This document shows, one piece after another, positions 44,301 to 51,130 of a DNA stretch of 64,000 bases. Source of the DNA: Litsea cubeba (taxonomy: Eukaryota > Streptophyta > Magnoliopsida > Laurales > Lauraceae); contig CM022944.1 in the NCBI GenBank assembly GCA_012931725.1, positions 38,104,094 to 38,168,093 of the forward strand, written 5' to 3'. The position numbers were made by a program, and so were the translations under genes. Each line of letters begins with the position of its first letter. The stretch's first letter is position 1. Under the pieces are notes generated by a model, which saw only the letters and a list, made by a program, of their open reading frames with translations, was not told the origin of the DNA and ran no database searches.

Positions 44301-44890
44301 ATAAAGTGCCAGAAATGACGAGCAGAACCTTCAACATATAAGACGAAAATGGGGAAGGTGGCCCGTCCCATACCTATGACCTATCTCAATGCTGATCCTA
44401 AGCTCCCAAATGATTCAGTTCCCCCAGAGCCTCGAGATCATAGGAAAGACAGTATGGGGAAGGAGGTAATCTCTTCTATGAGGGACAGGAGATTTCTTTC
44501 TCCACTTCAGGCCTGCCCAAATATCACATAGTTCTCAGCATTTATGAAAGAGTCTGATTTGTCATTTTGTCCTCCATTTAGCTCACCACAACAGCAATTT
44601 AGCATCGTCGCTTTTCCTTTAAAAAAAGGTAAACGGAAAGGCATGTTTTGATGGATACGTCTCGATGATCTTGAATAAATCACAATAATACTATATTTCA
44701 TAACTTCTCATTCACATTAATAAATTTGTTGCATATTCAATGGCTAAACATTTTAAAGAAACTATACTAATAGGTGCAAAATACCGAGAAAAAACTCCTT
44801 GTAGTGCTTGCTAGTTAGGACAGAAGATAGTAAACCATACCTGTCAAGAGAAACTGGGTGCGACCCTGGAAACATCTGATTCCCTTTTGA
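20179..44890 (-). CDS. mRNA capping enzyme, guanylyltransferase half (nine 3' exons)
   Basis: Transfers GMP to the 5' diphosphate end of nuclear pre-mRNA through a covalent lysyl-GMP intermediate. Exons, 5' to 3' on the minus strand: 44,841-44,890; 36,184-36,346; 35,954-36,088; 23,742-23,864; 23,534-23,632; 21,573-21,662; 20,927-21,011; 20,396-20,526; 20,179-20,307. They total 1,005 nt (334 residues plus TGA) with no frame break and GT-AG at every junction. Nucleotidyltransferase motifs appear in order: I KADGTR (the lysine is nucleophilic), III LLDGEMV, IIIa RYLIYDLM, IV ADGLIF, V LLKWKY, VI CMRIRTDK. Wording around them matches plant capping enzymes (FPGSHPVSL, VIEPRNYERQ). The plant protein is a triphosphatase-guanylyltransferase fusion; the N-terminal phosphatase exons were not found and should lie beyond 64,000. 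Introns of 12,089 and 8,494 bp are filled with transposons. Confidence 0.95.
20396..20526 (-). CDS. Capping enzyme exon with motif VI
   Basis: Encodes SLYSGKIIECNWD and the motif VI region CWACMRIRTDKTT, ending TYKK before GTAAAA. Phase 1 at the start matches the single G left by the exon before it. Confidence 0.93.
20927..21011 (-). CDS. Capping enzyme exon, OB-domain start
   Basis: Encodes VGDDSSPLLYIFQKGRKK then LLEGQRVVFK, 28 codons plus one base, donor GTATAC. It joins motif V to motif VI. Confidence 0.93.
21573..21662 (-). CDS. Capping enzyme exon with motif V
   Basis: Thirty codons, phase 0 at both ends. Encodes GWDDPYVPRTHEGLLKWKYP, whose LLKWKY is nucleotidyltransferase motif V, then LNSIDFLFE. 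Acceptor TTTTTTCAG, donor GTATTA. Confidence 0.95.
21663..23533 (-). other. Capping enzyme intron, 1.9 kb
   Basis: Non-coding. It contains a stretch of repeated GACTC/GAGTC-type words (22,040-22,200) and a tRNA-like word near 22,425-22,480 (GCTCAACTGGTTAGGG) that may be an old SINE. No transposon boundary could be placed. Confidence 0.6.
23534..23632 (-). CDS. Capping enzyme exon with motif IV
   Basis: Thirty-three codons, phase 0. Encodes VRRKDFYLLSTVTKLL, then EFIPRLSHAADGLIFQ; ADGLIF is motif IV, which holds the metal in the guanylyltransferase active site. Confidence 0.95.
23742..23864 (-). CDS. Capping enzyme exon between motifs IIIa and IV
   Basis: Forty-one codons, phase 0. Encodes LPFSERWKLIEKEVIEP then RNYERQHILQSRNPNYRY, very close to plant capping enzymes. 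It is separated from the previous exon by a 12.1-kb intron. Confidence 0.95.
24156..25034 (-). repeat. 3' LTR of the 24-28 kb gypsy element (carries a MITE)
   Basis: Matches 27,850-28,210 over its whole length once 24,325-24,848 (MITE plus one target copy) is removed. Shared words include GTTCCGATGGAACAATC and TCCCACATGTGGCCCA. Confidence 0.92.
24325..24840. mobile_element. Fold-back MITE, about 516 bp
   Basis: Almost the whole element is one inverted repeat: arms of about 241 and 244 bp (24,325-24,565 and 24,597-24,840) around a 31-bp centre. The ends read GGGAAAATTACACTTTACC and its complement. It is flanked by AAAAGAAA on both sides (24,317-24,324; 24,841-24,848), an 8-bp target duplication. 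It sits in the 3' LTR of the gypsy element and is absent from the 5' LTR, so it arrived after that element. Confidence 0.95.
25183..25500 (-). pseudogene. Ty3/gypsy protease fragment
   Basis: Reads MVVIDGGSCQNIISQALV near the start, in place of the usual DSGSC active site, then SVTFSIGEDYTDMVWC and NVVPMDSCDILL, a hallmark of chromovirus-type proteases. The catalytic Asp-Ser/Thr-Gly is changed to Asp-Gly-Gly. Followed by non-pol sequence and the 3' LTR. Confidence 0.8.
25677..26069. repeat. Inverted duplication of the gag zinc-knuckle region
   Basis: Two 154-bp arms, 25,677-25,830 and 25,916-26,069, are inverted copies around an 85-bp centre. Both encode the CCHC box CYNCKQQGHHAMECPKH or its His/Arg variant, one on each strand. 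The minus-strand copy is in the normal gag-to-protease order. The plus-strand copy with its upstream gag (25,778-26,104) is turned round. Confidence 0.93.
25701..26828 (-). pseudogene. Ty3/gypsy gag, decayed and partly inverted
   Basis: Starts at MPPKKHIEVEF (26,826-26,828) and is soon broken. Later pieces read LIPDYDGKLKPDELIDW, AAIWWAELQKKRRNQQ and LKQKFLPLNHSRDLHSSFQ, the retrotransposon gag domain, with stops and frameshifts. The 25,831-26,104 stretch is inverted relative to the rest. The CCHC zinc knuckle is at 25,720-25,760. Confidence 0.8.
27835..27848 (-). other. Primer-binding site of the 24-28 kb gypsy element
   Basis: Minus strand TTGGTATTAGAGCC next to the 5' LTR, one base off the tRNA-Met type TGGTATCAGAGC. 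Confidence 0.75.
27850..28210 (-). repeat. 5' LTR of the 24-28 kb gypsy element
   Basis: 361 bp, TGATGCAGCAGC...GATTGCATCA on its own strand. Intact compared with the MITE-bearing 3' copy. TATATTTATAATAAA (about 28,001-28,015, plus strand) may include its promoter signals. Confidence 0.92.
28211..29194. other. Intron sequence between two gypsy elements
   Basis: No gene or clear element. It contains a (TTTC)n microsatellite (about 28,955-28,982) and ordinary AT-rich intron DNA. The last 5 bases before 29,200 (CTTAT) are a target duplication of the next element. Confidence 0.5.
29200..29588 (-). repeat. 3' LTR of the chromovirus
   Basis: Aligns with 34,841-35,251 throughout; shared words include CACTATATATAGAGTGGG (TATA-box region) and TGTTCTTGGCAATCAAGAC. 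Lacks a roughly 20-bp stretch present in the other LTR. Confidence 0.95.
29600..29900 (-). pseudogene. Chromodomain at the end of integrase
   Basis: The minus strand reads VDALDDQIVSTCQGGFQK, then VRWWNRPLFDVTWITAADF and a stop, then LYERYEA. The pattern of a chromodomain (W-x-x-x...D-x-TWE-like) at the integrase C-terminus defines chromoviruses, where it directs insertion to heterochromatin. A TAG interrupts it. Confidence 0.75.
30240..31083 (-). pseudogene. Chromovirus integrase
   Basis: Pieces of an integrase: a GHLG-type zinc-binding part (about 30,840), CWTCQ-like sequence, then PHTPWEDIGMDFVLGLLKT and VEYIFVVVDRFSKI, then FFKEVVCLHGLPKTIVSN and STAYHPQTDGQTEGVNRSL. These are the D, D and E blocks of the catalytic core. 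The reading frame changes several times. Confidence 0.85.
31100..32400 (-). pseudogene. Chromovirus reverse transcriptase and RNase H
   Basis: RT reads MVMPFGSTNTPSTFIHV and the catalytic FILYFDDILIYNRT (YFDD), then VKAILDWPIPTTISEVRSF and GFVTFYKRFIRNF leading into RNase H (31,500-31,130). Stops and frameshifts split it. A 144-bp MITE interrupts the region at 32,073-32,216. Confidence 0.87.
32073..32216. mobile_element. hAT-type MITE, 144 bp, inside chromovirus RT
   Basis: Ends CAATGTTGTAAAAATCG and CGATTTTTGCAACAGTG are inverted repeats. Perfect 8-bp duplication TATCTAAC at 32,065-32,072 and 32,217-32,224. The centre is made of CCTAGGCGG and GATTAATCC words that can fold. Confidence 0.93.
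32444..32757 (+). mobile_element. TRIM element, 314 bp, inside the chromovirus
   Basis: Two terminal direct repeats of 71 and 70 bp (32,444-32,514; 32,688-32,757) start TATTAAGTAG and end CTTTGACA. Next to the left one is the tRNA-Met primer site TGGTATCAGAGCC (32,515-32,527); next to the right one is a G-rich purine tract (CCGAGGGGGGG). A 5-bp target duplication TGTTG flanks it (32,439-32,443; 32,758-32,762). No coding capacity, as usual for terminal-repeat retrotransposons in miniature. Confidence 0.94.
33050..33400 (-). pseudogene. Chromovirus protease
   Basis: Reads MNVISQLAVEKLQLPTEKH and VPFRVGKYEDTIQCDVIPM, the same protease type as in the 25-kb element. The upstream active-site part is present as VIIDSGS-like sequence at about 33,290-33,310 with damage. 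Confidence 0.75.
33401..34750 (-). pseudogene. Chromovirus gag
   Basis: Starts MPRRGEDLRYWLSNKERDM at 34,748-34,750. It continues through stops to a gag core (GDACPKTFVDWLNPLEDY, AWYSMNDEQRISFTKVKLKG) and a CCHC knuckle reading CHACK-stop-RGHYANECPQ at about 33,640-33,690. The end is acidic (EDDDGTPLLFHEHS). Confidence 0.82.
34825..34838 (-). other. Primer-binding site of the chromovirus
   Basis: Minus strand TTGGTATCATAGCC, two bases inside the 5' LTR; tRNA-Met type with one change. Confidence 0.8.
34841..35251 (-). repeat. 5' LTR of the chromovirus
   Basis: 411 bp. The TATA-containing word CTATATATAGTGG (minus strand) lies at about 35,014-35,027. Ends and target duplication as given for the element. 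Confidence 0.95.
35257..35953. other. Capping enzyme intron, 5' part of the 12.1-kb intron
   Basis: Non-coding AT-rich DNA with a short duplicated phrase GGGATTAGAAACTGCTTATA at 35,732 and 35,777. No element borders seen. Confidence 0.5.
35954..36088 (-). CDS. Capping enzyme exon with motifs III and IIIa
   Basis: Forty-five codons, phase 0. Encodes GLNERTHNLTLLDGEMVIDT (motif III LLDGEMV) and RRYLIYDLMTLNG (motif IIIa), ending VIE. Acceptor TTTGGCAG, donor GTCAGA. Confidence 0.96.
36184..36346 (-). CDS. Capping enzyme exon with catalytic KADGTR
   Basis: Encodes DNLQLLRQRYYYATW followed by KADGTRYMMLIT, holding the catalytic lysine of motif I, then CYLIDRTFSFRRVQMRFP. Its first A completes the Arg codon begun by the exon at 44,841. 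Acceptor TTTTGCAG; donor GTCCGT is weaker than average. Confidence 0.97.
36440..38006. other. Intron DNA with possible old LTR-element traces
   Basis: Mostly no recognisable content. TATCAGAGCC at 37,484-37,493 could be a degraded primer site. At about 37,880-37,950 one plus-strand frame reads DIVDLNGGMKGKDFPEWLKK, which resembles a gypsy gag; this is tentative. Confidence 0.35.
38481..38785. repeat. GTCGATATCGAC palindrome cluster
   Basis: The 12-bp palindrome, usually inside GGTCGATATCGACC, occurs at about 38,482, 38,504, 38,590, 38,664, 38,698 and 38,771; a variant GTCGATACCGAC is at about 39,744 near the other end. A 100-bp unit with TTCAG-AACTAAGGCAGTTA is duplicated (about 38,610 and 38,720). 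Confidence 0.9.
39215..39680 (-). pseudogene. GC-rich gene fragment carried by the Mutator-like element
   Basis: On the minus strand a CT-rich leader (TCTCTCTCTGTGATCTC, AAACCCTAG) is followed by GC-rich sequence with G/C-biased third positions. One frame reads SRDCYLNMYAEKKPDKADPN, then SLSKWGSRALSANPLCHP. Another frame has a Met (39,514-39,516) with a His/Pro-rich stretch. It looks like the 5' UTR and first exon of a host gene taken into the element. The parent gene was not recognised. Confidence 0.55.
40639..40928 (-). mobile_element. Non-autonomous Helitron candidate, about 290 bp
   Basis: On the minus strand the 3' end shows a hairpin CCGTGCTGAGCACGG, then about 9 bases, then CTAG followed by T: the Helitron signature (hairpin, CTRR end, insertion before T). 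The 5' end is placed at TCCCATTATAATATATT, which starts TC, but the base before it is T rather than the expected A. No coding sequence. The 5' end is less certain than the 3' end. Confidence 0.6.
40929..41466. other. Intron DNA, LTR-like, without a partner
   Basis: From about 41,210 the sequence (GTGGTCCCACCC; TATTTATATGCAATGTAAGAG) looks like a copia LTR with a TATA box, continuing after the TRIM at 41,973. No second copy was seen, so a solo LTR is possible but unproven. Confidence 0.35.
41467..41972 (+). mobile_element. TRIM element, 506 bp
   Basis: Terminal direct repeats 41,467-41,648 (182 bp) and 41,792-41,972 (181 bp) start TGTGACGCCCCGGAG and end GCGTTACA, nearly identical. Primer site TGGTATCAGAGCC at 41,651-41,663; purine tract AAGGGGGGTGGAA before the right repeat. 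Target duplication GTGGG (41,462-41,466; 41,973-41,977). The 143-bp interior has no coding capacity. The high repeat identity suggests a recent insertion. Confidence 0.95.
41973..42919. other. Intron DNA, no gene
   Basis: The first 100 bp may continue the possible solo LTR. An A run (about 42,108-42,122) follows. From there to 42,919 nothing coding was recognised. Confidence 0.4.
42920..43291 (+). pseudogene. Ty1/copia integrase fragment
   Basis: An open 123-residue piece: IFCSDSGGRNLSSKFQKTL, then HRIIHDTPYPYTTEQNGGSK and RKHQIILEIYRA. These correspond to the D and E blocks of a copia integrase (SDNGGE, PHTPQQNGVAERKN in relatives) with substitutions. Isolated; no other domains of the same copy are next to it. 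Confidence 0.8.
43561..44298. repeat. 361-bp tandem duplication
   Basis: Two diverged copies starting AATTTAAACAATGATA at 43,561 and 43,922. Shared words include AAAAAACTATGATAT, ATAATATCTTA and CTTCTCTGTACAATAGC. No coding sequence. It lies about 550 bp 3' of the first visible capping-enzyme exon. Confidence 0.9.
44841..44890 (-). CDS. Capping enzyme, first exon visible in the window
   Basis: A 50-nt exon encoding SKGNQMFPGSHPVSLD and two bases of Arg. The FPGSHPVSL phrase lies just before the guanylyltransferase domain in plant capping enzymes. Acceptor GGTTTTCAG, donor GTATGG. Phase fits the exon at 36,346. It starts in phase 0, so the previous exon must end on a codon boundary. Confidence 0.93.
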
Positions 44891-47800
44891 CTGAAAACCA
44901 AGTTAGAAGTGATACTGAATTAGCATTCATGAGTAAGGAGTTTACAAGGAGATGGGGATCATGTTAGAGGGAAAGTCCACTAAGAATCATAATTCATTTC
45001 ATTGAAGCTGTATTTGGGGGAACTAGGCAACAAAATCTATTATGTCGATTAAAAAAGTCATAATACGTGTAATACCCTGGACCCTGATTAGGGGCTAGAG
45101 TATTAACTAACAGTTATTATATTTAATAATCATGATTTTCTTGGATTTATGATTTACCATGGATGTTTATAAGCATATTTATAGCATTTTGTGAGTATCT
45201 ACTTACGCTTCTATGGTTCTAATGGATTATTTCCAAAGATTGGAGAAAACTCTGTGATTTCTGTTAATATTTAAGTAAAATGTAGGGGGAAGATGTATTA
45301 GGACCTAGTATCCTTGGTCGACCAAGCCCTAAAGGGATTTTGGACCCTTGGCCGAACTCCAATAGGGAATTTGGCCATTGGTCGAACTCCATCTATGGGG
45401 ATTTAACCTCAGCTGAGACTCAAATCCTTGATCTGATGGAAATGGTTGTAATTTTTTATGTAATTAGGGTATACAAATGTTCTTCTTTCATGATTTCTGA
45501 ATTTATATATGTTACAAGTTAAAACTAAGTTTTCCCAAATCCCTAATTGATTTTCTCATTCTATTGTTGATTTGAGACTAAGAGTTTAATCCAGACACTC
45601 ATATCATGCATAGTTACATATTGCCTAAATTTGGGACACATGGGGAGCCTTCAGGCTAGTTGAACCCCAAATTTCAGGCTTGGGGATCAGCTAAAATACT
45701 GAACTCAGGTTTTAGCTACAGCCAAACCATTTGATTTAGAGCATGTATAGGTACTATCTTCATAGAGGAATCCTCTCCAATTTTCCTCGATTCAGAGGAC
45801 TTTCCATGTTTGGTCGAAGAGAGGAAACTCTAGAAAGGATTTTTCAAATCCTCCCAAACCATCAAAAATGCCTACTAGTGATGATTCCTCCATCTCCACC
45901 TTCCCCCACCTCCCCCAATCGGATTTTCTCTCTCCTCGCACGTGAAGAAATGTGGGAGCAGAAGTCGATGAACAGTAACTATAGGCAGTTGACTTATGGG
46001 TTACCCTTTTTGCTCTTGAAACCTACCTTATGGGTCCCATAAATCAAGATCCAAACCGTTATTAAGCATGTGTATAGGGTCCAAAACAGCTATGTTTTCA
46101 AATATCAGCCGTTGATTCCTCGTATATTTTGAGATATTTTCAAAAAAAAAATACAGACCATTGGATCAACATTTCTGGATTTCTTGGGGCCCTTTGAAAA
46201 ATATGAACCGTTCAATCTCTTCAGAAGGCCTAAAACGGCCATGTGGTCAAATTTGGAAGCCTGATCCTTCATAGATCTTCAAAAAAGGGGAAAAAACCTA
46301 ATGACAGTTGATCATCCAAAGTGAAAAAGGGTACAGAGTTTCAGATGAACAGTAAACTGCAACTGAATGGCACGGTAATATATTGGTTATGGTTTTTGCT
46401 TTGGAACCCTACCTTATGGGATCCGCAATAACACTCCAAACCGTTAATCATGTTTAAAAGATCCAAAAAAACTTTTAGGTGGATTTTCAACCATTGATTC
46501 TTCATATATTTTGAGATATTTGCAAAAAAGTCCACAAACTAAAATACTTTTTAAATTTCTGTGGGACCCACAATGGAAATCCGAACTGTCCATCTACAGT
46601 AGGACCAAAAACTGCTCGGGGTTCAGATTTTTGGGCTTGATTAATCACGGATTGTGAGAAAATTACAAAAAACTTGTGACCATTAGATCTCGTATATGTA
46701 AATGCACAAATTCCTTGTGCTTGCCAAAGGTGGATTGCAGTGATTGTCTCCCCTCAGAAATCCTCAGAGAGGATAGCATGGTTCCAGGAATATGAAGGAA
46801 TCCTCTGAATAGAGACCTTCTTGTAGACTGTCCCTTAGATTGTGAATTTGGGTTCGGCGAGGCAGAATAGTAGATTATAGGAACATTGGGTTTTGATAAT
46901 GGTTAAGTCGAACTTTTAAGATTTTGATCTTGAACATATGCATACTGTGATGAATCCATGGTAGTGTCTCCCTCATGATAATAATACCGTTTTGGTACAT
47001 GGGTTTTATGTGATCAATGATAGCTGAATGTCCTTGCCTAATATGTTATTGATAATGTAGTTGTGAAGGCTGATTCAAAATTTTAATTATGAGATTCTTA
47101 TATGTGTACCATGAATGTGTTCTTACATCTGTAAAGGGGATTAATTGTAGAGTGAGAAACTTGGCTGAATTCCAATATTTGGAATTTGGAGTTTAGATGC
47201 GAATAGGGTTTAGTTGCAGCTAAACCTTGGGCCTAGAAAGTGGCCGACTGAAACCTAGGACTAAGATTGGATGAATATCAAACAGTGAACTCTATTCATG
47301 AATATGCATCATGTGAAATAAATAGGGATGATTCTTCCTCTTATATGACACCAAAGAACTGTTGAATGATTGACTAGTGATCACTATTTGTTACTATGGG
47401 TATCATATTACCTAGGATGAGATTGTGCATAGCTGGTTTAATTCTGTAATTATGTGGGGTCTTGGTAACTGGTGGGATGATATCTGTTATGTCGTGTTAA
47501 TTAAGGTTGGCTCTTGCATCTATACAGGGATGGTTATGTGATTACCCTCATGCACGATGGATACCAATACTGAATTTGGTTGGGGCAGCTTAAATCTAAA
47601 TATTTGTGTATGGGGCTGATTACATAAACTAACTCGATTATAGATGTGGAATTGTGTAAATGAATAAATCTGAATTCGAGAGTTGAGTAAAGGAGTATGG
47701 GAACAATGTATAACATCTACAGACTTGATGACAGTCTAGAGTTACCCTCGGACACCCTAGACCACTAAGCATGATACAAAGCCCGTGTTAATGAAGTTGC

Positions 47801-47953
47801 CTGACCTAGGTCAGCCTCGGATGGCTACTGTCTGACTTTAGGTCACCTCAAAAATGTGTTCTCTAACCTTAGGTCAGCCTCCAAAGAACTAAAATTCTCA
47901 AGTACCACCACCATGATGTTTGCCTTGATTGGTCACCTTGAGTATGTGCACAT
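44891..47953. other. Upstream DNA, probably intron; no exon recognised
   Basis: Begins with the T-rich acceptor of the 44,841 exon. A GTGTAATACCCTGGACC at about 45,067 resembles a gypsy LTR start. A region at about 45,735-46,850 has similar ends (GAGGAATCCTCT / AGAGGATT-like) and an internal repeat (TATATTTTGAGATATTT at about 46,122 and 46,503), perhaps a non-autonomous element. CCTAGGTCAGCC / CTTAGGTCAGCC repeats occur at about 47,810-47,880. None could be bounded. Confidence 0.4.
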
Positions 47954-48163
47954 TGTAGAAGATAACTCATAACATAAAAGGCCCATCTAGGCCCAAGTAG
48001 AATGTCCCACATATGGGATTGTATTGAGTAATATCTCATAGATTTACTTCCTTGTATAATGATTTACATTCTTTATTCCTTATGATCTGATTGTAATTAC
48101 AAATGTAATTAGGGTTAATATTCTTTATAAAATGGTTGGTCGATCCTCTATTGAGGAATCAAC

Positions 48164-48239
<76 letters not shown>

Positions 48240-48255
48240 CTGAGATTCTCATTCA
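47954..48255 (+). repeat. 5' LTR of copia 1
   Basis: Starts TGTAGAAGATAACTC, matching the 3' LTR start at 63,900 (where TG is CG), and ends before TGGTATAAGAGTC. Contains a (CT)n microsatellite of about 34 units (48,169-48,236). Confidence 0.92.
48169..48236. repeat. (CT)n microsatellite in the LTR
   Basis: About 34 uninterrupted CT units in the part of the LTR expected to be just downstream of the transcription start. The related inner copia LTRs have only short CTCTC here, so it expanded in this copy. Confidence 0.95.
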
Positions 48256-48268
48256 TGGTATAAGAGTC
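48256..48268 (+). other. Primer-binding site of copia 1
   Basis: TGGTATAAGAGTC, two changes from the tRNA-Met type TGGTATCAGAGCT seen in the inner element at 52,429. Confidence 0.75.
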
Positions 48269-48955
48269 TAAGAGTTTTATCTCTTCGTTTCTTCTCTTCT
48301 CTCTGCTGACGCTGCCTGGAGTACCTCTAATCAAGGTGGCCCACCTCTGATCAATCACTTGTAGCCAGCAACCTACATGGTGATGATCGACTTACTCTTC
48401 AAAGTATTTTGAAGATTTTTCTGGATTTTTTTCTCATCTGTTAAGGTGTTGTTCATCCTCTTCTTCATCTGGCGATTTTGGCTCCTTCTTATCAAAAGGA
48501 TTTAACCACAACCAGTCCAGATTTGTGGATATATATCCAAATCCCATCAAACTTGGACTAGAGGACACACTTTCGATCTCCTCCAGGATGATGTCATCTG
48601 ATCTGTGATTGGACCACGCTGAGGGGCCCACGCACATCTCCTACACAAAAATTCAAGGTCATCAGGCTCTTCCTTGTGTCTGTTCTATGGCAAACTCTGC
48701 TTGATCCATATTTCAGCCATTCAAACTGCATCCTTCATGCTTAGTGAGTAGATCTATCTCGGATTCATCCTGTTATCTATTGTGATTTATTCTTTCTCTA
48801 CTGCTGGACTGTTTTGAGTCACTTGTGATTAGTTCTTCTTCTACTACTGGCCTGTTTGGTTCTTCCCTGCTGCTGAACTGTTTAGCTCTTTTCTGCACCT
48901 CCCTGGCTTACTGATTTGAGTGGTCTCTCTCTCATACTGCGGGATTTGGAACATA

Positions 48956-49860
48956 ATGGAGAAATATGATGTTATTCCAGTTAAATTTAATGGGAATAAT
49001 TATATGCCCTGGTCTTTTCATCTAAAGAATTTTGTAGAAGGCCAAGGACTGTTTGGTTATCTTGATGGATCGATAACAAAACCTACTACAAGTACTACTG
49101 ACACAAAAGCGTTACCCACCTGGTCTAAAGAAAATGCTAAGGTCATCACTTGGCTTCTTAACTCCATTGATCCATCTCTTGCCATTGCTCTTCAAGCATA
49201 TACTGCCGCAGCTGATATTTGGGCTCATCTCAAGAATGTTTATCATCAAACAAATAAAGCCCGCAAATTTCAATTAGATAGAGAATTTGCAAAATTCAGT
49301 CAAGGCGATAAATCTGTGCAGGCGTACTTCAATGGATTTCTCACCTTATGTACTAAGAGGGATGTTATGACTATGCAAACTATTTCTGCTGGGTTTCTAT
49401 CTGAGGCTCTTAAACTACAAGAGGAAACCCACATTAGCCAGTTCCTTATGAATCTCAGACCCGAATTCGAATCTGTTCGGTCTGCTCTCATGAATAGAGA
49501 AGTCTCTGCAAACCTGGATACATGCTTCCAAGTTCTTAGAGAAGAACTTCGCCTAAAGTCACAAGCGTGCTATTCTTGAAGAACCAAAGGCCTTCCTAGC
49601 TCCTCTCCCAACTGATTCTGCTCTCCTTGGCCGCCCCTAAACAAAAGCCTGCTCAATGCTATGAATGCAAAGGCTTCGGTCATATTGCCAAGAACTATCG
49701 TGAGAAATTGGTTTGCAGATATTGCAAACGCTCTGGTCATCTTATTGATGACTATCGCAAGCTTACGGCGAAAGAATGGGCCCCAGCAGAAGCAAAATCC
49801 TTCCACCGTGCCAAGACAAAATGCTCTCGCTGCGTTCCAAGTTCAAGCACCTCTCCCTGA
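48956..49860 (+). pseudogene. Copia 1 gag
   Basis: Starts MEKYDVIPVKFNGNNYMPW, the usual N-terminus of a copia gag (UBN2-type domain: LEGHGLFGYLDG-like, SLAIALQAYTAAADIW, ARKFQLDREF). A one-base frameshift near 49,550 precedes the CCHC boxes (CYECKGFGHIAKN, CRYCKRSGHL); in both the last Cys is Tyr. Compared with copia 2 the first part is less damaged. Confidence 0.9.
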
Positions 49861-51130
49861 TACGGGAAGCACCTCTTCCTGGGCTGTATCCATGACTCCA
49901 GCCCAAATTCAAGAACTGATTCTGAACACGGTGACCTCAACATACGCATCTATGGGCTTTAATGGTGGTCGGTATCAAACTCATTCTCCTCTAGAATTTC
50001 CTGCTTTTCATTCTTCAGTCTCTCTGTCTTCATCCATCACCCCATCCACATGGTTTCTAGATTCAGGAGCATCGAACCACATAACTTCTGTAGAAAGTAG
50101 CTTTACAGCCTCTCACCCTTACCTTGGCAAAGACAAAATCACCACTGCTAATGGAGAACAATTAATCATGTATGGAATTGGTACCATTACTTTATCTAGT
50201 GTCTCTGGCCAGTCCCTCCACCTTCCCAATGTCTACTTTGTTCCCAAATTATCAACCAATTTACTTTCTGTCGGACAACTTATTGATGATAAGTACCATA
50301 TTAACTTTTCTTCCACTGGTTGTGTTATACAGGAGCGGCAAACTGGGAAGGTGATCGCTACAGAAAGTAAACATGGTCGACTGTTTCTGCTGGACATTGG
50401 ACATCATTCCCTCTTTTCTTCTTCTTTTCCTAATTTCATAAATTGTGGACTATCTGGCAGTAGTCGTCTTGGTCATGTGAACAATGCTTTTTTTACTTTC
50501 TTTGTTTAAAATTGGTTGTTTAGAACCCACAATTGATAATAAAATGATGTCCTCTTTACTTCAATCAAAGTGTGAAACGTGTTGTTTGAGTAAGAGTCAT
50601 ATTTTGCCTTTTCATATTCATCATTCCCGTGCGTTATCATCGTTTGATATTATTCACACTAATGTTTGGGGGATTGCACCCACATTAAGTAGGACAGGGT
50701 TTAAGTATTATGTGACCTTTATTGATGATCATTCTCGTTTCACTTAGATTTATTTCATGTTTTATAGTATGGTTCACACACAATTTAAGAAAGCAATAAA
50801 AATTCTTAGGTCTGACTCTGGTGGATAATACATGTCCCATGATTTTAAAGCCTTCCTTTCTGATAAAGGCATTCTTCACCAAAAATATTGTCCGCATACT
50901 CCACAGCAAAATGGTGTTGCGGAGAGGAAGAACAGGCATATTCTTGAAACTATTCATACTTTCCTACTTGCATCTTTAGTTCCTCCAAAATTTTGGTGTG
51001 ATGTTGCACAGACTGTTGTATACCTCCTCAATTGTCATCCTAGCTCCGTTCTAGGAAAGACTACTCCTTATGAATCTCTACTTTGGTCATACCCCTTCAT
51101 ATTCTCACTTATGTGTTTTTAGTTGCTTGT
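49861..51130 (+). pseudogene. Copia 1 protease and integrase
   Basis: Protease: TWFLDSGASNHITS with an intact DSGA site, followed by YFVPKLSTNLLSVGQL. Integrase: the zinc part (CETCCLSKSHILPF), then YVTFIDDHSRFT followed by a stop, RSDSGG, then CPHTPQQNGVAERKNRH. A stretch of about 40 bp present in copia 2 before VHTQF is deleted here (about 50,760), and several frameshifts occur. Confidence 0.88.

Larger units (their letters stand above)
36347..44840 (-). other. Capping enzyme large intron, 8,494 bp
   Basis: Between donor GTATGG (44,840) and acceptor TTTTGCAG. It holds a copia remnant with a Mutator-like element, a Helitron candidate, a TRIM, a copia integrase fragment and a 361-bp tandem duplication. 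Confidence 0.88.

Noticed and set aside
44349..44531. 60-codon plus-strand frame rich in Pro and charged residues
   Set aside because: Looks protein-like, but no family was recognised and it is isolated within an intron; left uncalled.
48125..48358. Minus-strand frame with an Arg-Glu repeat
   Set aside because: Produced entirely by the CT microsatellite.
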